Below are positions 35,078 to 43,879 of a stretch of 64,000 nt of DNA, one piece after another (position 1 is the first letter of the stretch; each line of letters starts with the position of its first letter). Source of the DNA: Thermohalobaculum sp039513195 (GTDB lineage: Bacteria > Pseudomonadota > Alphaproteobacteria > Rhodobacterales > Rhodobacteraceae). The DNA is taken from assembly GCA_039513195.1 (NCBI GenBank), contig JBCCRM010000003.1, forward strand, positions 62,001-126,000, read 5' to 3'. Both the position numbers and the translations under genes were made by a program. A model generated the notes under the pieces. It was given only the letters and a program-made list of their open reading frames with translations, made no database searches and was not told the origin of the DNA.

Positions 35078-36061
35078 TCAGCCCAGGCTGACCGAGGCAG
35101 CGCTTTCCGGCAGCTCCTCGCCAAAGCACTTCTGGTAGATCTCGGCCACCAGTTGGCGCTCTAGTTCGTCGCACTTGTTCAGGAAGGTCACCCGGAACGC
35201 GAAGCCCAGATCACCGCCGAAGATCTCGGCGTTTTGGGCCCAGGCAATCACCGTCCGCGGGCTCATCACGGTCGACAGATCGCCATTCATAAAGGCCGAA
35301 CGGCTGAGATCGGCGACGGTGACCATCTGGCTCACCACCTTCTCCCGCCCGCCGCGGTATTCGGGGCATTTCGCCAGCACGATCTCCGCCTCGTCGTCAT
35401 GGGGCAGGTAGTTGAGCGTGGTGACTACCGACCAGCGATCCATCTGGCCCTGGTTAATCTGCTGCGTCCCGTGATAGAGGCCCGTCGTGTCGCCAAGCCC
35501 GACCGTGTTCGCGGTCGCGAACAAACGAAACGACGGGTGCGGATGGATCACCTCGTTTTGATCGAGCAGCGTCAGCTTTCCGTCCACCTCCAGCACCCGC
35601 TGGATCACGAACATCACATCCGGGCGGCCGGCATCGTACTCGTCGAAGACAATCGCGGTCGGCGAGCGCAATGCCCAGGGCAGGATGCCCTCATGGAACT
35701 CGGTCACCTGCTTGCCGTCGCGCAGCTTGATCGCGTCCTTGCCGATCAGGTCGATCCGCGAGATATGGCTGTCGAGATTTACCCGCACGCACTGCCAATT
35801 CAGCCGGGCGGCGACCTGTTCGATATGTGTGGATTTTCCCGTGCCGTGATAGCCCTGGATCATCACCCGGCGGTTGTGGGCGAAACCGGCGAGGATCGCG
35901 AGCGTTGTATCCCGGTCGAAGCGATAGGCGGGGTCGATCTCCGGCACGCGCTCGGTACGATCGGCAAACGCTTTGACGGACATATTGCTGTCGAGCCCGA
36001 AGGTGTCCGCCACCGGGATATCGACGGTCGGAATATCTGCCGGGTTCACGCCATCAGCCAT
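35078..36061 (-). CDS. cobS: Aerobic cobaltochelatase AAA+ subunit CobS
   Basis: AAA+ ATPase of the CobNST cobaltochelatase, 327 aa, partner of CobT in forming the chaperone-like ring that drives cobalt insertion. Walker A QGYHGTGKST, Walker B AIVFDEYDAG, sensor region FRLFATANTVG and a second arginine region NQGQMDRWSV are seen. The ATG at 36061 (MADGVNPADIPTVDIP) follows GGAGATAT; upstream in-frame Met codons lack homology. Upstream on the same strand are the DUF3253 and J-domain genes, a common alphaproteobacterial arrangement. Confidence 0.95.
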   Translation of the reverse strand: MADGVNPADIPTVDIPVADTFGLDSNMSVKAFADRTERVPEIDPAYRFDRDTTLAILAGFAHNRRVMIQGYHGTGKSTHIEQVAARLNWQCVRVNLDSHISRIDLIGKDAIKLRDGKQVTEFHEGILPWALRSPTAIVFDEYDAGRPDVMFVIQRVLEVDGKLTLLDQNEVIHPHPSFRLFATANTVGLGDTTGLYHGTQQINQGQMDRWSVVTTLNYLPHDDEAEIVLAKCPEYRGGREKVVSQMVTVADLSRSAFMNGDLSTVMSPRTVIAWAQNAEIFGGDLGFAFRVTFLNKCDELERQLVAEIYQKCFGEELPESAASVSLG

Positions 36062-36163
36062 CACATATCTCCATCCGCGCCGCCCGATCCTGTGAACCAT
36101 AGGCCCCTGCAACGCAAGTGCAAACGCGCCGGCATACCGGGTGCCGGATCAATGGCCGCGGGT

Positions 36164-36439
36164 CTACGGCAATGCCAGGCGGATCGGGCCGCGGGCGGTT
36201 CCGGGGTCCACCGGCGCGCCCCGTTGCAGGACTGAGAGGCGTCCTTCGTCCTGCATACGCGCCGCGACGGCGCGGACAGCAGACATTAGCGGACGCCAAT
36301 CCGTCGCCAGACGGCGCGCCGCCTCGGAGGGGCAGATGGTCTTGCCCGGCCCCCGGTCTGCCAGCAGCGCCAGGATTTGGCGTTCGATTTCCGCGTGCGT
36401 CACGGGGAAAGCTGCGCGGGAGGTGCACCTGTTCCGCAT
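36164..36439 (-). CDS. DUF3253-domain protein
   Basis: Small protein of 91 aa from the ATG at 36439, which follows GGAGGGG. The DUF3253 pattern is clear: EIERQILALLADRGPGKTIC, SEAARRLATDWRPLMSAVR and AVAARMQDEGRL...ARGPIRLAL, a winged-helix-like fold. It starts 26 nt after the J-domain gene and precedes cobS on the same strand, so it is probably co-transcribed with them. Longer in-frame starts would overlap the J-domain gene and are rejected. Function is unknown; DNA binding is possible. Confidence 0.8.
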   Translation of the reverse strand: MRNRCTSRAAFPVTHAEIERQILALLADRGPGKTICPSEAARRLATDWRPLMSAVRAVAARMQDEGRLSVLQRGAPVDPGTARGPIRLALP

Positions 36440-36464
36440 CCGCTGGCCCCTCCGCCCGGCCCAG

Positions 36465-37133
36465 TCAATCGGCGAAGTTGCGGCTCTTGCGCAGGATCTT
36501 CCAGGCAGCCAGCACCCGCGCGAGCCGCTGCGGATCCGGGTTCTCGCCGCCATTCATGTCGGGATGCAAGTCTTTGACTAGTTCCCGGTATCGGGCGCGC
36601 ACCTCCGACCGGTTTTCCACCTGATGGGGCAGGCCCAGGGTGTCCATAGCGCTCTGCTCTTCGCGCATCAGGCGCCGCCGCGGCCGGCTCTCACCATGAG
36701 CCGTCCCGGGGTTCAGCGTCGCTGCCGCCCCCAAAACATCGAGCGGGTCCGAGAAGCCGTTTCGGGCCCAAGCCTTCCCTTCGACATGGCCGTGTAAACC
36801 TTGGGCGCCTTTCGGGCCGGATCCGAACTTCCATGTCGGGCGGTCCCAGGTCATGTCGACGCGCCATTGCTCGGCCAAATCATCCTCGGAATGTTCGGCG
36901 AAGAAGTTCCAGCGCTGGTTGTACTCCCGGACATGATCCAGGCAGAACCAGCGATATTCGTCCAATCGCTCCGGCGAATGCGGCGCCCGGTAGCGCGCCG
37001 GGGCGTTGCAGCCCGGATGCTCGCAGCGCCTGCCCCCGGCCTCCACGGCACCGGACATGCCGCGACTGCGCTGCCGCCGGCGTTTGTCGGCGGTAACGGA
37101 GACATCGAACTCAAGGGGCGGCCGGTGTGCCAT
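36465..37133 (-). CDS. J-domain (DnaJ-like) protein
   Basis: Protein of 222 aa whose C-terminal 60 residues are a J-domain (HPD motif at 190-192 in VKDLHPDMNGG; helices around ENRSEVRARYRELV and QRLARVLAAWKIL). It would stimulate an Hsp70. The N-terminal part has a possible metal site with CEHPGCNAPARYRAP and WFCLDH, and tryptophan-rich HSEDDLAEQWRVDMTW. This architecture is a known alphaproteobacterial neighbour of cobS and bolA. It is divergent from bolA by 86 nt. The client is unknown. Confidence 0.9.
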   Translation of the reverse strand: MAHRPPLEFDVSVTADKRRRQRSRGMSGAVEAGGRRCEHPGCNAPARYRAPHSPERLDEYRWFCLDHVREYNQRWNFFAEHSEDDLAEQWRVDMTWDRPTWKFGSGPKGAQGLHGHVEGKAWARNGFSDPLDVLGAAATLNPGTAHGESRPRRRLMREEQSAMDTLGLPHQVENRSEVRARYRELVKDLHPDMNGGENPDPQRLARVLAAWKILRKSRNFAD

Positions 37134-37219
37134 CGGGGATGCGTTGCCTTTTCAAAGGTCCGGTGCAAAGCATAGCGGAAGGTAGTGAAAGACCAACTCT
37201 TGACAGGGAGAGAATTGTT

Positions 37220-37486
37220 ATGGGCGTCACCGGCGTGATTGAGGCGAAATTGCGCTCGGCGTTTGATCCCGAGGATTTTGAACTGATCGACGAGAGCGAG
37301 CTGCATCGCGGCCATGCAGGATACCGCGAAGGTGGTGAAAGCCATTTCCGCCTGCGCATGTGCTCCGCCGCCTTTGCCGGCATGGGCCGGGTCGCGCGTC
37401 ATCGGGCAGTGAACACTGTGCTTTCCGAGGAACTGTCGGACATTGTCCACGCCTTCACGATGGATCTCAGCGCACCGGGCGAGTAG
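37220..37486 (+). CDS. BolA-family protein
   Basis: BolA-like protein of 88 aa, which with monothiol glutaredoxin handles [2Fe-2S] clusters and may act in iron and stress signalling. Typical motifs: a first helix IEAKLRSAF, ELIDESELHRGHAGY (the His-rich loop with the cluster-ligand His), SHFRLRMCS and HRAVNTVLSEEL. The start follows AGGGAGAG; an in-frame upstream ATG would add 31 unrelated residues. It is divergent from the J-domain gene. Confidence 0.92.
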   Translation: MGVTGVIEAKLRSAFDPEDFELIDESELHRGHAGYREGGESHFRLRMCSAAFAGMGRVARHRAVNTVLSEELSDIVHAFTMDLSAPGE

Positions 37487-37518
37487 CGCTGGACCGCGCC
37501 GGCTGGTAGGGAGCTGCC

Positions 37519-37755
37519 ATGAGCAGAACAATCATTGGGCGCGTCGGCCTGTCCCTTTTTGCGCTGCTGCCCCTCGACGGTTGCGTTGTCGCAACGGCTG
37601 TCGAAACGGCGGCCGATGTCACCATCACTGCGGTGGGAACGGCGGCGAAGGTAACCGCGACGGCCATCGACACGACGGTCGATGCCGCCTCGGCGGCTGC
37701 CGGTGCCGTGCTACCGGATGGCGACGGGGCGGACCCGCCGGCCGAGCCCGATTAA
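37519..37755 (+). CDS. Small alanine/threonine-rich lipoprotein
   Basis: Predicted lipoprotein of 78 aa. The signal RVGLSLFALLPLDGC ends in a lipobox-like LDGC (Asp at -2 is unusual). The mature part is built of short Ala/Thr/Val repeats (TAVETAADVTITAVGTAAK) with a Pro/Asp tail. GGGAG precedes the ATG. It lies 32 nt after bolA and may be co-transcribed. Many alphaproteobacteria carry small lipoproteins of this style; function is unknown. Confidence 0.65.
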   Translation: MSRTIIGRVGLSLFALLPLDGCVVATAVETAADVTITAVGTAAKVTATAIDTTVDAASAAAGAVLPDGDGADPPAEPD

Positions 37756-37788
37756 ACTGGTCGGACGCCTGCGGTGTAACCGGTTAGC

Positions 37789-38409
37789 TTAGGGTCTCGG
37801 CGGACCTTCGGGCCGTAAGATCGGCGTCGCGACCGGCGGTGTCTCTTCCTCCGGAACCGGGGCGGGTTCTGCTACCAAAGGCACGACCTGGCCCGCCGGC
37901 TCATGCTGCGACGCCGGAACGTTCAACGCGGGTTCGCCCAGATGTTGTTCCAGCCCGACATGGTTATTCGTTAGGTCGGCGGTCGTCAGCGCATGCGGTG
38001 GCGGTGCAGGCTCGGGGCGCATGGGCGAGAAGTTGCCGGCTTCCCCGCCGGTATCCTGGTGCAGGTCGCCCGGCCCGGGCGCTGCGGTAGCCAGGGGCAC
38101 CATCGCCGGCGCCACTCCCTCAGCCATTGCCGACTGCCCGATCGGCGGGGTGAGCGAGGCGCGCGCATTAGCATCCGCTTTCTCCCTACGGAAAACCATC
38201 ACCGCGCGATGGGCAATCTGCTTGCGCCCAAAGAACCCGTTGCGCTCCTCGACCGGGACAAGATCCGTCCGCACATACTCCCATCCGGCCAGGGCCTGGG
38301 CGTTCAAAATCTCCTCGACCGCAACCGCGGCCCGGTCCGAGCGGGTCCTGGCGCCACGCCGGCGCTTGCCGCGTTCCGGGGCGCCCACGGTTTTGTATTC
38401 GTAGCCCAT
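37789..38409 (-). CDS. DUF4177-like protein with a Pro-rich tail
   Basis: Protein of 206 aa from the ATG at 38409. Residues 1-75 match the small DUF4177-type fold: MGYEYKTVGAPERG, then ILNAQALAGWEYVRTDLVPV and AVMVFRRE. The remaining 130 residues are low-complexity Pro/Ala/Glu/Thr, probably disordered. It is convergent with the small lipoprotein and divergent from the hydrolase-like gene. Function is unknown. Confidence 0.72.
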   Translation of the reverse strand: MGYEYKTVGAPERGKRRRGARTRSDRAAVAVEEILNAQALAGWEYVRTDLVPVEERNGFFGRKQIAHRAVMVFRREKADANARASLTPPIGQSAMAEGVAPAMVPLATAAPGPGDLHQDTGGEAGNFSPMRPEPAPPPHALTTADLTNNHVGLEQHLGEPALNVPASQHEPAGQVVPLVAEPAPVPEEETPPVATPILRPEGPPRP

Positions 38410-38549
38410 GGCGTACCGAGCCCCCAATCTCCACCGCGCATTGCCGCGCTTTTCCTGTCTTGGGCGCACAATGCCCCGTTGTACGCAGTTTGGGCAAGAG
38501 AGGCCGGGCCTAAACCCCCGTTTAATCGGCCTCCGGCAGGGTTGGGCGC

Positions 38550-39827
38550 ATGACCATGATGCGATTTTCCGCTGCCCCTGCCGGCCCTCTGGGCGACCTG
38601 AACGCCCCTTGGGCTGTGTTTGGCGAGCGTGCGGGCGATCCCGACGGGCTGGAGGGGACCGCCCTGGCCGGCGTCAATCTGGCCCAGATCGCGAGCAGTC
38701 CGGGTGCGCCGATGTTCGAAACCGAATCGCTGTTCGGCGCCCATATGGCCGGCCTGGATCTGAAGCTAAACCCGGACGAGCCGGCCGTGGTCTTCGTCCA
38801 TGGCCTCGGCTATGAGCCACGCCGCCCCGTGGTGGCCCGGTTCAAATCCGACAACGCGCATCGCTGCCTCTATCATTTTACTGAGACGCCGGAAGGACCC
38901 GGCAGTTGGGAGGAGCGGCGCCTGCGTCTGACCCCATGGTTCGCCCGGGCGCTGGTCGACGGCGGCCGCGGGGCCGAGGAGGACGCGCATGGGCTCGCCG
39001 TTGGGTTTTGCTACACGGCCGGTGGCGGAGCGGCCGACCTCTGCCGGCCTAGCTGGCGAGCGCGGGCGCAGGCCGCCTTGGGGCTGGTGCCGCCTTGGGC
39101 GCGGGTTCCTGCAGGTTTCGGACGGGCCTATCGCGATGCGGAGCAGGCGGGCTATGGGCTGGCGGCGGTGCTGCGCCAGGTTGCTGCGCGCCTCGATCAC
39201 GGCGGGATGCGGCAAAAACGGATCGATCTAATTTGCCATGGTCTCGGCGCGCGCGTGATGTTCGCCGCATTGGCATTGCTGGCACAACGCTGCCCGGACG
39301 ATTGGACCCTGGCGCGGATTGACCGGGTGATCGTGCTCGGCGGCCTCGCCTATTGGGGCCAGGCGGCACATGGGCTGGCGAACATCCTGTTCTCCGAGGT
39401 GGCGCCGCGGCCCAATTTTTACAATGTCACGGCCCGCCAGGACGACGTCCTGACCTGGCTCGAGACGCGGTCGATGTTGGACAGTGCCCGGCGCGAGGCG
39501 GCGGAGGATCTGACACTGGATGCGGAGCAGCGCAGGATGCTGCGGCGCGGGCGGATGATCGGCCGGTCGGGAAAGCCGCCGGCTGCGCTCTACAATTTTT
39601 TTGGCCCTGACTATCCGGAATGGGTCGATATCGCGCTCGACAATGACGGGGTGCGCGCCTGGGGCAAGACCCACGGGCTGGATCTGCGCGGCAGGCGGCG
39701 GTTCTCCTTTGGCGACCATGGGCTTAGCTTCACGCATCCCGGGAATTGGGGGCTCTACCGAAAGATCCTGCGGGAGCGGCGCGGCTGGTCGGCGCAAGAG
39801 TTGGCGACGCGGCTCGTTAAGCTCTGA
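38550..39827 (+). CDS. Alpha/beta-hydrolase-like protein without the nucleophile serine
   Basis: Protein of 425 aa. The alpha/beta-hydrolase pattern is visible: an oxyanion-type VVFVHGLGYEP near residue 80, and a nucleophile elbow read as RIDLICHGLGARVMFAALAL, where the Ser of G-H-S-x-G is Gly231 (C229-H-G-L-G). A late His in GDHGLSFTHPGNWG could serve as the triad His. With no nucleophile, classical esterase activity is unlikely. It stands alone, with the IS3 remnant downstream. A related active family (DUF900-like) exists. Confidence 0.72.
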   Translation: MTMMRFSAAPAGPLGDLNAPWAVFGERAGDPDGLEGTALAGVNLAQIASSPGAPMFETESLFGAHMAGLDLKLNPDEPAVVFVHGLGYEPRRPVVARFKSDNAHRCLYHFTETPEGPGSWEERRLRLTPWFARALVDGGRGAEEDAHGLAVGFCYTAGGGAADLCRPSWRARAQAALGLVPPWARVPAGFGRAYRDAEQAGYGLAAVLRQVAARLDHGGMRQKRIDLICHGLGARVMFAALALLAQRCPDDWTLARIDRVIVLGGLAYWGQAAHGLANILFSEVAPRPNFYNVTARQDDVLTWLETRSMLDSARREAAEDLTLDAEQRRMLRRGRMIGRSGKPPAALYNFFGPDYPEWVDIALDNDGVRAWGKTHGLDLRGRRRFSFGDHGLSFTHPGNWGLYRKILRERRGWSAQELATRLVKL

Positions 39828-40166
39828 GGACATGCAACTCGGGCACGCTCCGCGTAACCAGTAAACGCTGCGCGTCCCCTTGGCAAACCGGCTCCGCCTT
39901 TTGCCTGCGGGTCCGGGCCGCCGCGCCCGCCGCTCGGCTGGTGGCAAGGCCGCGCCCGCGGCGGAGGGTCGGCCGAGGCGCTTCTGGCAACGCCAGCGGA
40001 CGCGGGATGGCCCGGTTCCCAAATTCGCTCTGGGTTTTGGCTCGGTCGTTACCTCGGCAGCGCCGTCTCGCCCGGATTAGCGCGCCGGAGTGCGCCCCTA
40101 GCGCCGGACAGCGTTAGGTCGGTGAATTCGCCAATCTGAGGCCGGGCATTCAGAGTAGCAGAGCCC
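39828..40166. other. Gap before the IS3 remnant
   Basis: About 340 nt with no gene. A 66-codon open frame at 39880-40080 reads Arg/Ala/Gly-rich and resembles composition noise. The segment 40081-40110 (GCGCCGGAGTGCGCCCCTAG) could be a worn terminal repeat of the adjacent element but has no intact partner. Confidence 0.3.
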
Positions 40167-41208
40167 ATCCGCAGACACCGACGCCACAGCACCGCCTTCA
40201 AGCGCCAGATCGTCGAGGAGTACCTTGCCGGCGCCGCGCTCAATGCGCTTTCGAAGGAGCACGACATCTGCTGGCATCTGATCTGGATTTGGATCGAGAA
40301 GGACGAGGCCGGCGAGTTCAACGAGCAGATCGAGGCGGCCAACACTCTCCGCGAAGCCGAGGCGAAAATCGCGGCGCCGGAACGAGTGGGCGGCCGCCAG
40401 GTGCTCGAGATCGAGTTTCTAAAGAGGCCCAAGCCTCGAAAGGGTCGCTGAGAAACACGCCTACATCCGCGATCACCGGCCCCGTAGCGTCTCAATCCGA
40501 AGAGGGCGCCAACGGATGGAGATCTTTCGTTCCTCCTTCTACGCCCAACCCGAGTTGGCGCCCGTTACACTGACGATCGTCGACGAGATCAAGTTGATTT
40601 GCACCACCTCACCGGCTCACGGATACAGGTCGTTTGGCGCCGAGCCCCGCCATCGCGGGTTCGTCGTCAACTCGAAGAAAGTCCGGCGCATCATGCGCGA
40701 GCAGGGCTTGCAGCCGATGCGCAAGCGCCGGTTCGTGGCGACCACGGACCGCAATCACGACGGCCCGATCTTCCCCAACATTGCCGAGCGCTTCGAGCTT
40801 CATGCGCCCGATCATCTCTGGGGTTGTTCATCGAGGCGCCATCGGTTCGAGCCCGATGAACGACGACATCGCCTATGTGGAGCTGGCCTCCGGCTTCGCC
40901 TGTCTGGCCGTGATAATGGGCGCCTGGTCGCGCCGGATTGTGGCCTATGCGCTCGACCGCAAGATTGACGCGCGCCTCGTCACCGCCGCGCTCGCCTTCA
41001 GACGACCGCTGCCGGGCACGGTGTTTCACGGGGTCTCGGGTCGGTCTACGCGGCCGGCTAAGAGACCTTCGAGGACGTTGCCGCTCACCTTCCCCGCTTC
41101 ACCGAGGAAGTCTATGATGAAACACGCCTTCACTCAGCGCTCGGCTATCTCAGCCCTGCGCGCAAAGAGGAGATCAGCCGCCCGGCCCTGGTCAAAACCG
41201 CCGCCTGA
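40167..41208 (+). pseudogene. Decayed IS3-family transposase (OrfA and OrfB remnants)
   Basis: Reading across frames recovers an IS3-type element. OrfA (40167-40451) reads STAFKRQIVEEYLAGAALNA and EKDEAGEFNEQIEAANTL with EIEFLK, then shifts frame to KGSLRNTPTSAITGPVASQS. OrfB begins near 40516 (MEIFRSSFYAQPELAP, HGYRSFGAEPRHRGFVVN, KKVRRIMREQGLQPM), shifts at about 40820-40856 (NDDIAYVELASGFACLAVIM, GAWSRRIVAYALDRKIDARL), and again near 41050 to ETFEDVAAHLPRFTEEVYDE and RLHSALGYLSPARK, ending TGA at 41206. The DDE catalytic block (HSDRGSQY to the NPYDNAKAES region) is mostly deleted. No intact terminal repeats were found. It is therefore inactive. Confidence 0.85.
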
Positions 41209-41564
41209 CCCTGTCCAGTCACAGGGACGCATTCCAGAATGGGGGCAGAATCTTCCACGAAGGGCTGTCGGCCCGAACCGGAGAATGCTCCGCTGAAGCA
41301 GATCGTCGCCGATCAGAGGCGGGACACTGAGCCTCTACCGGCCATCGGTCCGAGAGGACCGGCGCGGCATATGAACGAGCTGCCCACATAAGTTATGGCG
41401 CCCGCCGTGAGTCCTTTACCCACGGGCTTTCTCATGACGAAGCAGGGGCTGAGCGAGCGGTGCATTCGGGCGCTCGACAAAGTTTCATGGCCCAAAGCTA
41501 CGCACGCCGGCCGCGCCCAGTCCGCGAGCGCAAAACCCATCTCCCCGGCAACCCAGATGAAAGG
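41209..41564. other. Trailing IS debris and gap downstream of regA
   Basis: Non-coding. The stretch 41221-41250 (CGCATTCCAGAATGGGGGCA) could be the worn right end of the IS3 remnant. At about 41276-41320 a frame reads ENAPLKQIVADQ, similar to the coiled-coil end of OrfA from another IS3 group, so a second fragment may be present. No hvrA-like gene is found here. Confidence 0.35.
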
Positions 41565-42116
41565 TCAGCGCGGGCTGCGCTTAGCAAGGATCCGCTGCAA
41601 GGTCCGCCGGTGCATGTTCAATCTACGCGCCGTCTCGGAGACATTGCGATCGCACAGCTCGAAGACCCGCTGGATATGCTCCCATCGCACCCGGTCAGCG
41701 GACATCGGGTTTTCCGGCGGCGGTGGCTTCTCGCCCCCGCCATTCAGCAGCGCCTTCTCGACATCGTCGGCATCGGCAGGCTTCGCGAGGTAGTCCGTGG
41801 CCCCCATCTTAACCGCCGAGACCGCGGTAGCAATCGCGCCATAGCCGGTCAGAACGATCACTCGACTGTCCGGCCGCGCCTCCCGCAGCGCCTCGACCAC
41901 GTCCAGGCCATTGCCATCCTCCAGCCGCAGATCCACAACCGCGAAGGCTGGCGGGCGAGACCTGGCCACGGCCAACCCTTCAGCTACGGTTTCCGCCATG
42001 ACAGGTTCGAAGCCCCGTTTCTCCATCGCCCGTGCAAGCCGCTGGCGAAACGGCGCATCGTCGTCCAAGATCATCAGCGAACGATCCGCTCCCGCCGCGA
42101 TCGTCTCCTCCAGCAT
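41565..42116 (-). CDS. regA: Redox response regulator RegA/ActR
   Basis: DNA-binding response regulator of 183 aa. The receiver has LMILDDDAPFRQRL, phospho-acceptor Asp62 in FAVVDLRLEDGNG and Lys in YLAKPAD. The C-terminal helix-turn-helix after a Pro-rich hinge (KPPPPENPMSADRVRWEHIQ) is NVSETARRLNMHRRTLQRIL, the RegA/PrrA/ActR signature. With RegB it controls photosynthesis, respiration, carbon and nitrogen genes in response to redox state. The ATG at 42116 is the family start; in-frame Met further up lies in the promoter. RegB and the SCO protein are encoded about 1-2 kb away. Confidence 0.95.
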   Translation of the reverse strand: MLEETIAAGADRSLMILDDDAPFRQRLARAMEKRGFEPVMAETVAEGLAVARSRPPAFAVVDLRLEDGNGLDVVEALREARPDSRVIVLTGYGAIATAVSAVKMGATDYLAKPADADDVEKALLNGGGEKPPPPENPMSADRVRWEHIQRVFELCDRNVSETARRLNMHRRTLQRILAKRSPR

Positions 42117-42223
42117 TGGTCCACTCCGTTTCGGATCGCCGTTTTCTTTCAGGACGCATTTGTCTGCGCTAACGCCCTGAGTGTCAATCAAACCACAGCG
42201 ATCCAGAGAGCCCGAGCCCTACA

Positions 42224-43102
42224 ATGACCGACTTACTGCGTTTGGAGAGGCTGGCAGCACCGCTTTTCGTGGTGCTTTGGAGCACGGGCTTCATCGGCGC
42301 ACGCCTCGGCCTGCCCCATATCGAGCCGATGACATTTCTTGCCATCCGCTTTGCCCTGGTGGTCGGCGTGCTCTGGGTTTGGATGCGCCTGTCCGATGCA
42401 AGGCCGCTGACATGGGCGCAGGCGCGCGACGCAGCGCTGATCGGCGTCTTGATGCATTCGATCTATCTCGGCGGGGTTTTCATCGCCATCGATCTGGGGC
42501 TGGAGGCCGGGGTCGCAGCCCTCATCGTCGGTCTGCAGCCAGTGCTCACTGCCTTCCTCGCCGGTCAAGTGCTCGGCGACAAGCTGAGAGGTGCGCAGTG
42601 GCTGGGCATGGCGCTCGGCTTCGGCGGCGTTGCCTTGGTGGTTGCCCGAAAGCTTGGCGAGGGCATCGGCGACTGGCGCGGCGTTGGCTTTTGCGCAGCC
42701 GGGCTACTCGCGATCTGCCTCGCCTCGATCCTGCAAAAGACCCGGGCCGGGGATCACCCCCTCCGCGCCGCGGCGATGGTGCAATTCGCGGCGGCGGCCG
42801 TCACCTCCGCACTGGCAGCGCTGATCTTTGAGACAGGGAGTATCCGCTGGACCGGCGACTTGGTGTTTGCAATGGCTTGGCTGGTCCTGGTGCTCTCGGT
42901 CGGCGCGGTTAGCTTGCTCTTGATCCTCATCCGGCGGGGGGCCGCGGCGGAGGTCGCGAGCCTATTTTTCCTCGTTCCCGCCTCTACCGCCCTGATCGCT
43001 TGGGCGCTGTTCGGGGAAGTCATGGGTCCTGTAGAGCTGGCCGGCATCGCCGTCGCGGCGTTCGGCGTGCTCCTCGTCAACCGCCCAAAGCCTGCGCCGT
43101 AG
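42224..43102 (+). CDS. EamA/DMT-family transporter (between regA and senC)
   Basis: Inner-membrane transporter of 292 aa with about ten hydrophobic segments and two EamA repeats. Visible motifs: LFVVLWSTGFIGARLGLPHI at the first helix, GVFIAIDLGLEAGVAALIVG and, in the second half, FFLVPASTALIAWALFGEVM. Substrate is unknown; family members export metabolites or amino acids. It is on the opposite strand to regA and senC and lies between them, so it has separated a pair that is usually adjacent. Confidence 0.88.
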   Translation: MTDLLRLERLAAPLFVVLWSTGFIGARLGLPHIEPMTFLAIRFALVVGVLWVWMRLSDARPLTWAQARDAALIGVLMHSIYLGGVFIAIDLGLEAGVAALIVGLQPVLTAFLAGQVLGDKLRGAQWLGMALGFGGVALVVARKLGEGIGDWRGVGFCAAGLLAICLASILQKTRAGDHPLRAAAMVQFAAAAVTSALAALIFETGSIRWTGDLVFAMAWLVLVLSVGAVSLLLILIRRGAAAEVASLFFLVPASTALIAWALFGEVMGPVELAGIAVAAFGVLLVNRPKPAP

Positions 43103-43116
43103 GACAGACTTCCGGC

Positions 43117-43758
43117 TCAACCAGCGACACCTTTTTGGCGAAGGACAATGGCAATGTCATCGGCCAATTCTTTCGCATCGGCGCCGCGCCGGTAGAGCGC
43201 CGCAATCCCGTCCGGCATCATCAGATAGGTGTAGGCAGTGTGGTTCATCAGGTACTCTGCGTGACTGTCAGGCACCTCGACCCGTGAGTAGTAGACCTTA
43301 TAAGCATCCGCGGCAGCCTTGATCTCTTCCTGGGTTCCAGTGAGGCCAAGCATCTGCGGGTGCATCCCTTCGACGAAGTAGCCGAGCTCGGTCGGCGTGT
43401 CGCGGGCCGGGTCGACAGTGACGAAGACCGGCGTGACCTCCATCCCCTGCTCGGCTAGGAGATCGACGGCCTCTGCCATGATGTTGGTGTCGATCGGGCA
43501 GACATCGGGGCAGAAAGTGTAACCGAAATAGACGAGTGTCGGCCCGTCGATCACATCGGTGTCCGTAACCCGGTCGCCCTTATGCGTCGTCAGCGCGAAA
43601 GGACCGCCCAGTGTGGCCCCATCAATATTCACCGAGGCGGGAGCGCGGTTGGCCAGTGTCTCGGCCTTTTGCGGCGGCATGGCCACCAGAAACACCACTG
43701 CGGCCAGACCGATGGCACCAGCCATCGCGCCAGCGATCATCAGCATTTTCTTGTCCAT
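43117..43758 (-). CDS. senC: SCO1/SenC copper-binding protein
   Basis: Membrane-anchored thioredoxin-fold protein of 213 aa used in copper delivery to cytochrome oxidase (CuA/CuB) and linked to redox signalling. One N-terminal helix (MLMIAGAMAGAIGLAAVVFL) precedes a periplasmic domain with the CxxxC copper site, Cys83 and Cys87 in GYTFCPDVCPIDT, and the conserved His in YLMNHTAYTYLM. GGAGGTGGCTC precedes the ATG. Divergent from regB by 121 nt (from the chosen regB start), as in the classical reg cluster. Confidence 0.93.
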   Translation of the reverse strand: MDKKMLMIAGAMAGAIGLAAVVFLVAMPPQKAETLANRAPASVNIDGATLGGPFALTTHKGDRVTDTDVIDGPTLVYFGYTFCPDVCPIDTNIMAEAVDLLAEQGMEVTPVFVTVDPARDTPTELGYFVEGMHPQMLGLTGTQEEIKAAADAYKVYYSRVEVPDSHAEYLMNHTAYTYLMMPDGIAALYRRGADAKELADDIAIVLRQKGVAG

Positions 43759-43879
43759 GAGCCACCTCCTCGGTCCTCAGTAAAAAAGGGAACGCCATGC
43801 CTGGATTGCAAGAACCAGGGTGTCGCGCCATGCAAAATCGGGTTCCCAAGGCGCCGCCAGCGCGGCAAGACTGGCGCCG

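Noticed and set aside
39880..40080. 66-codon frame near the IS3 remnant whose GGKAA..GRP pattern resembles a minus-strand stretch at about 59570-59680
   Set aside because: The likeness is loose and low-complexity (Ala/Gly/Arg/Pro); it could be composition alone. A nucleotide self-comparison would decide.
41395..41430. Weak hairpin CCGTG...CACGG downstream of regA
   Set aside because: Only 5 bp with a long loop; not convincing as a terminator.
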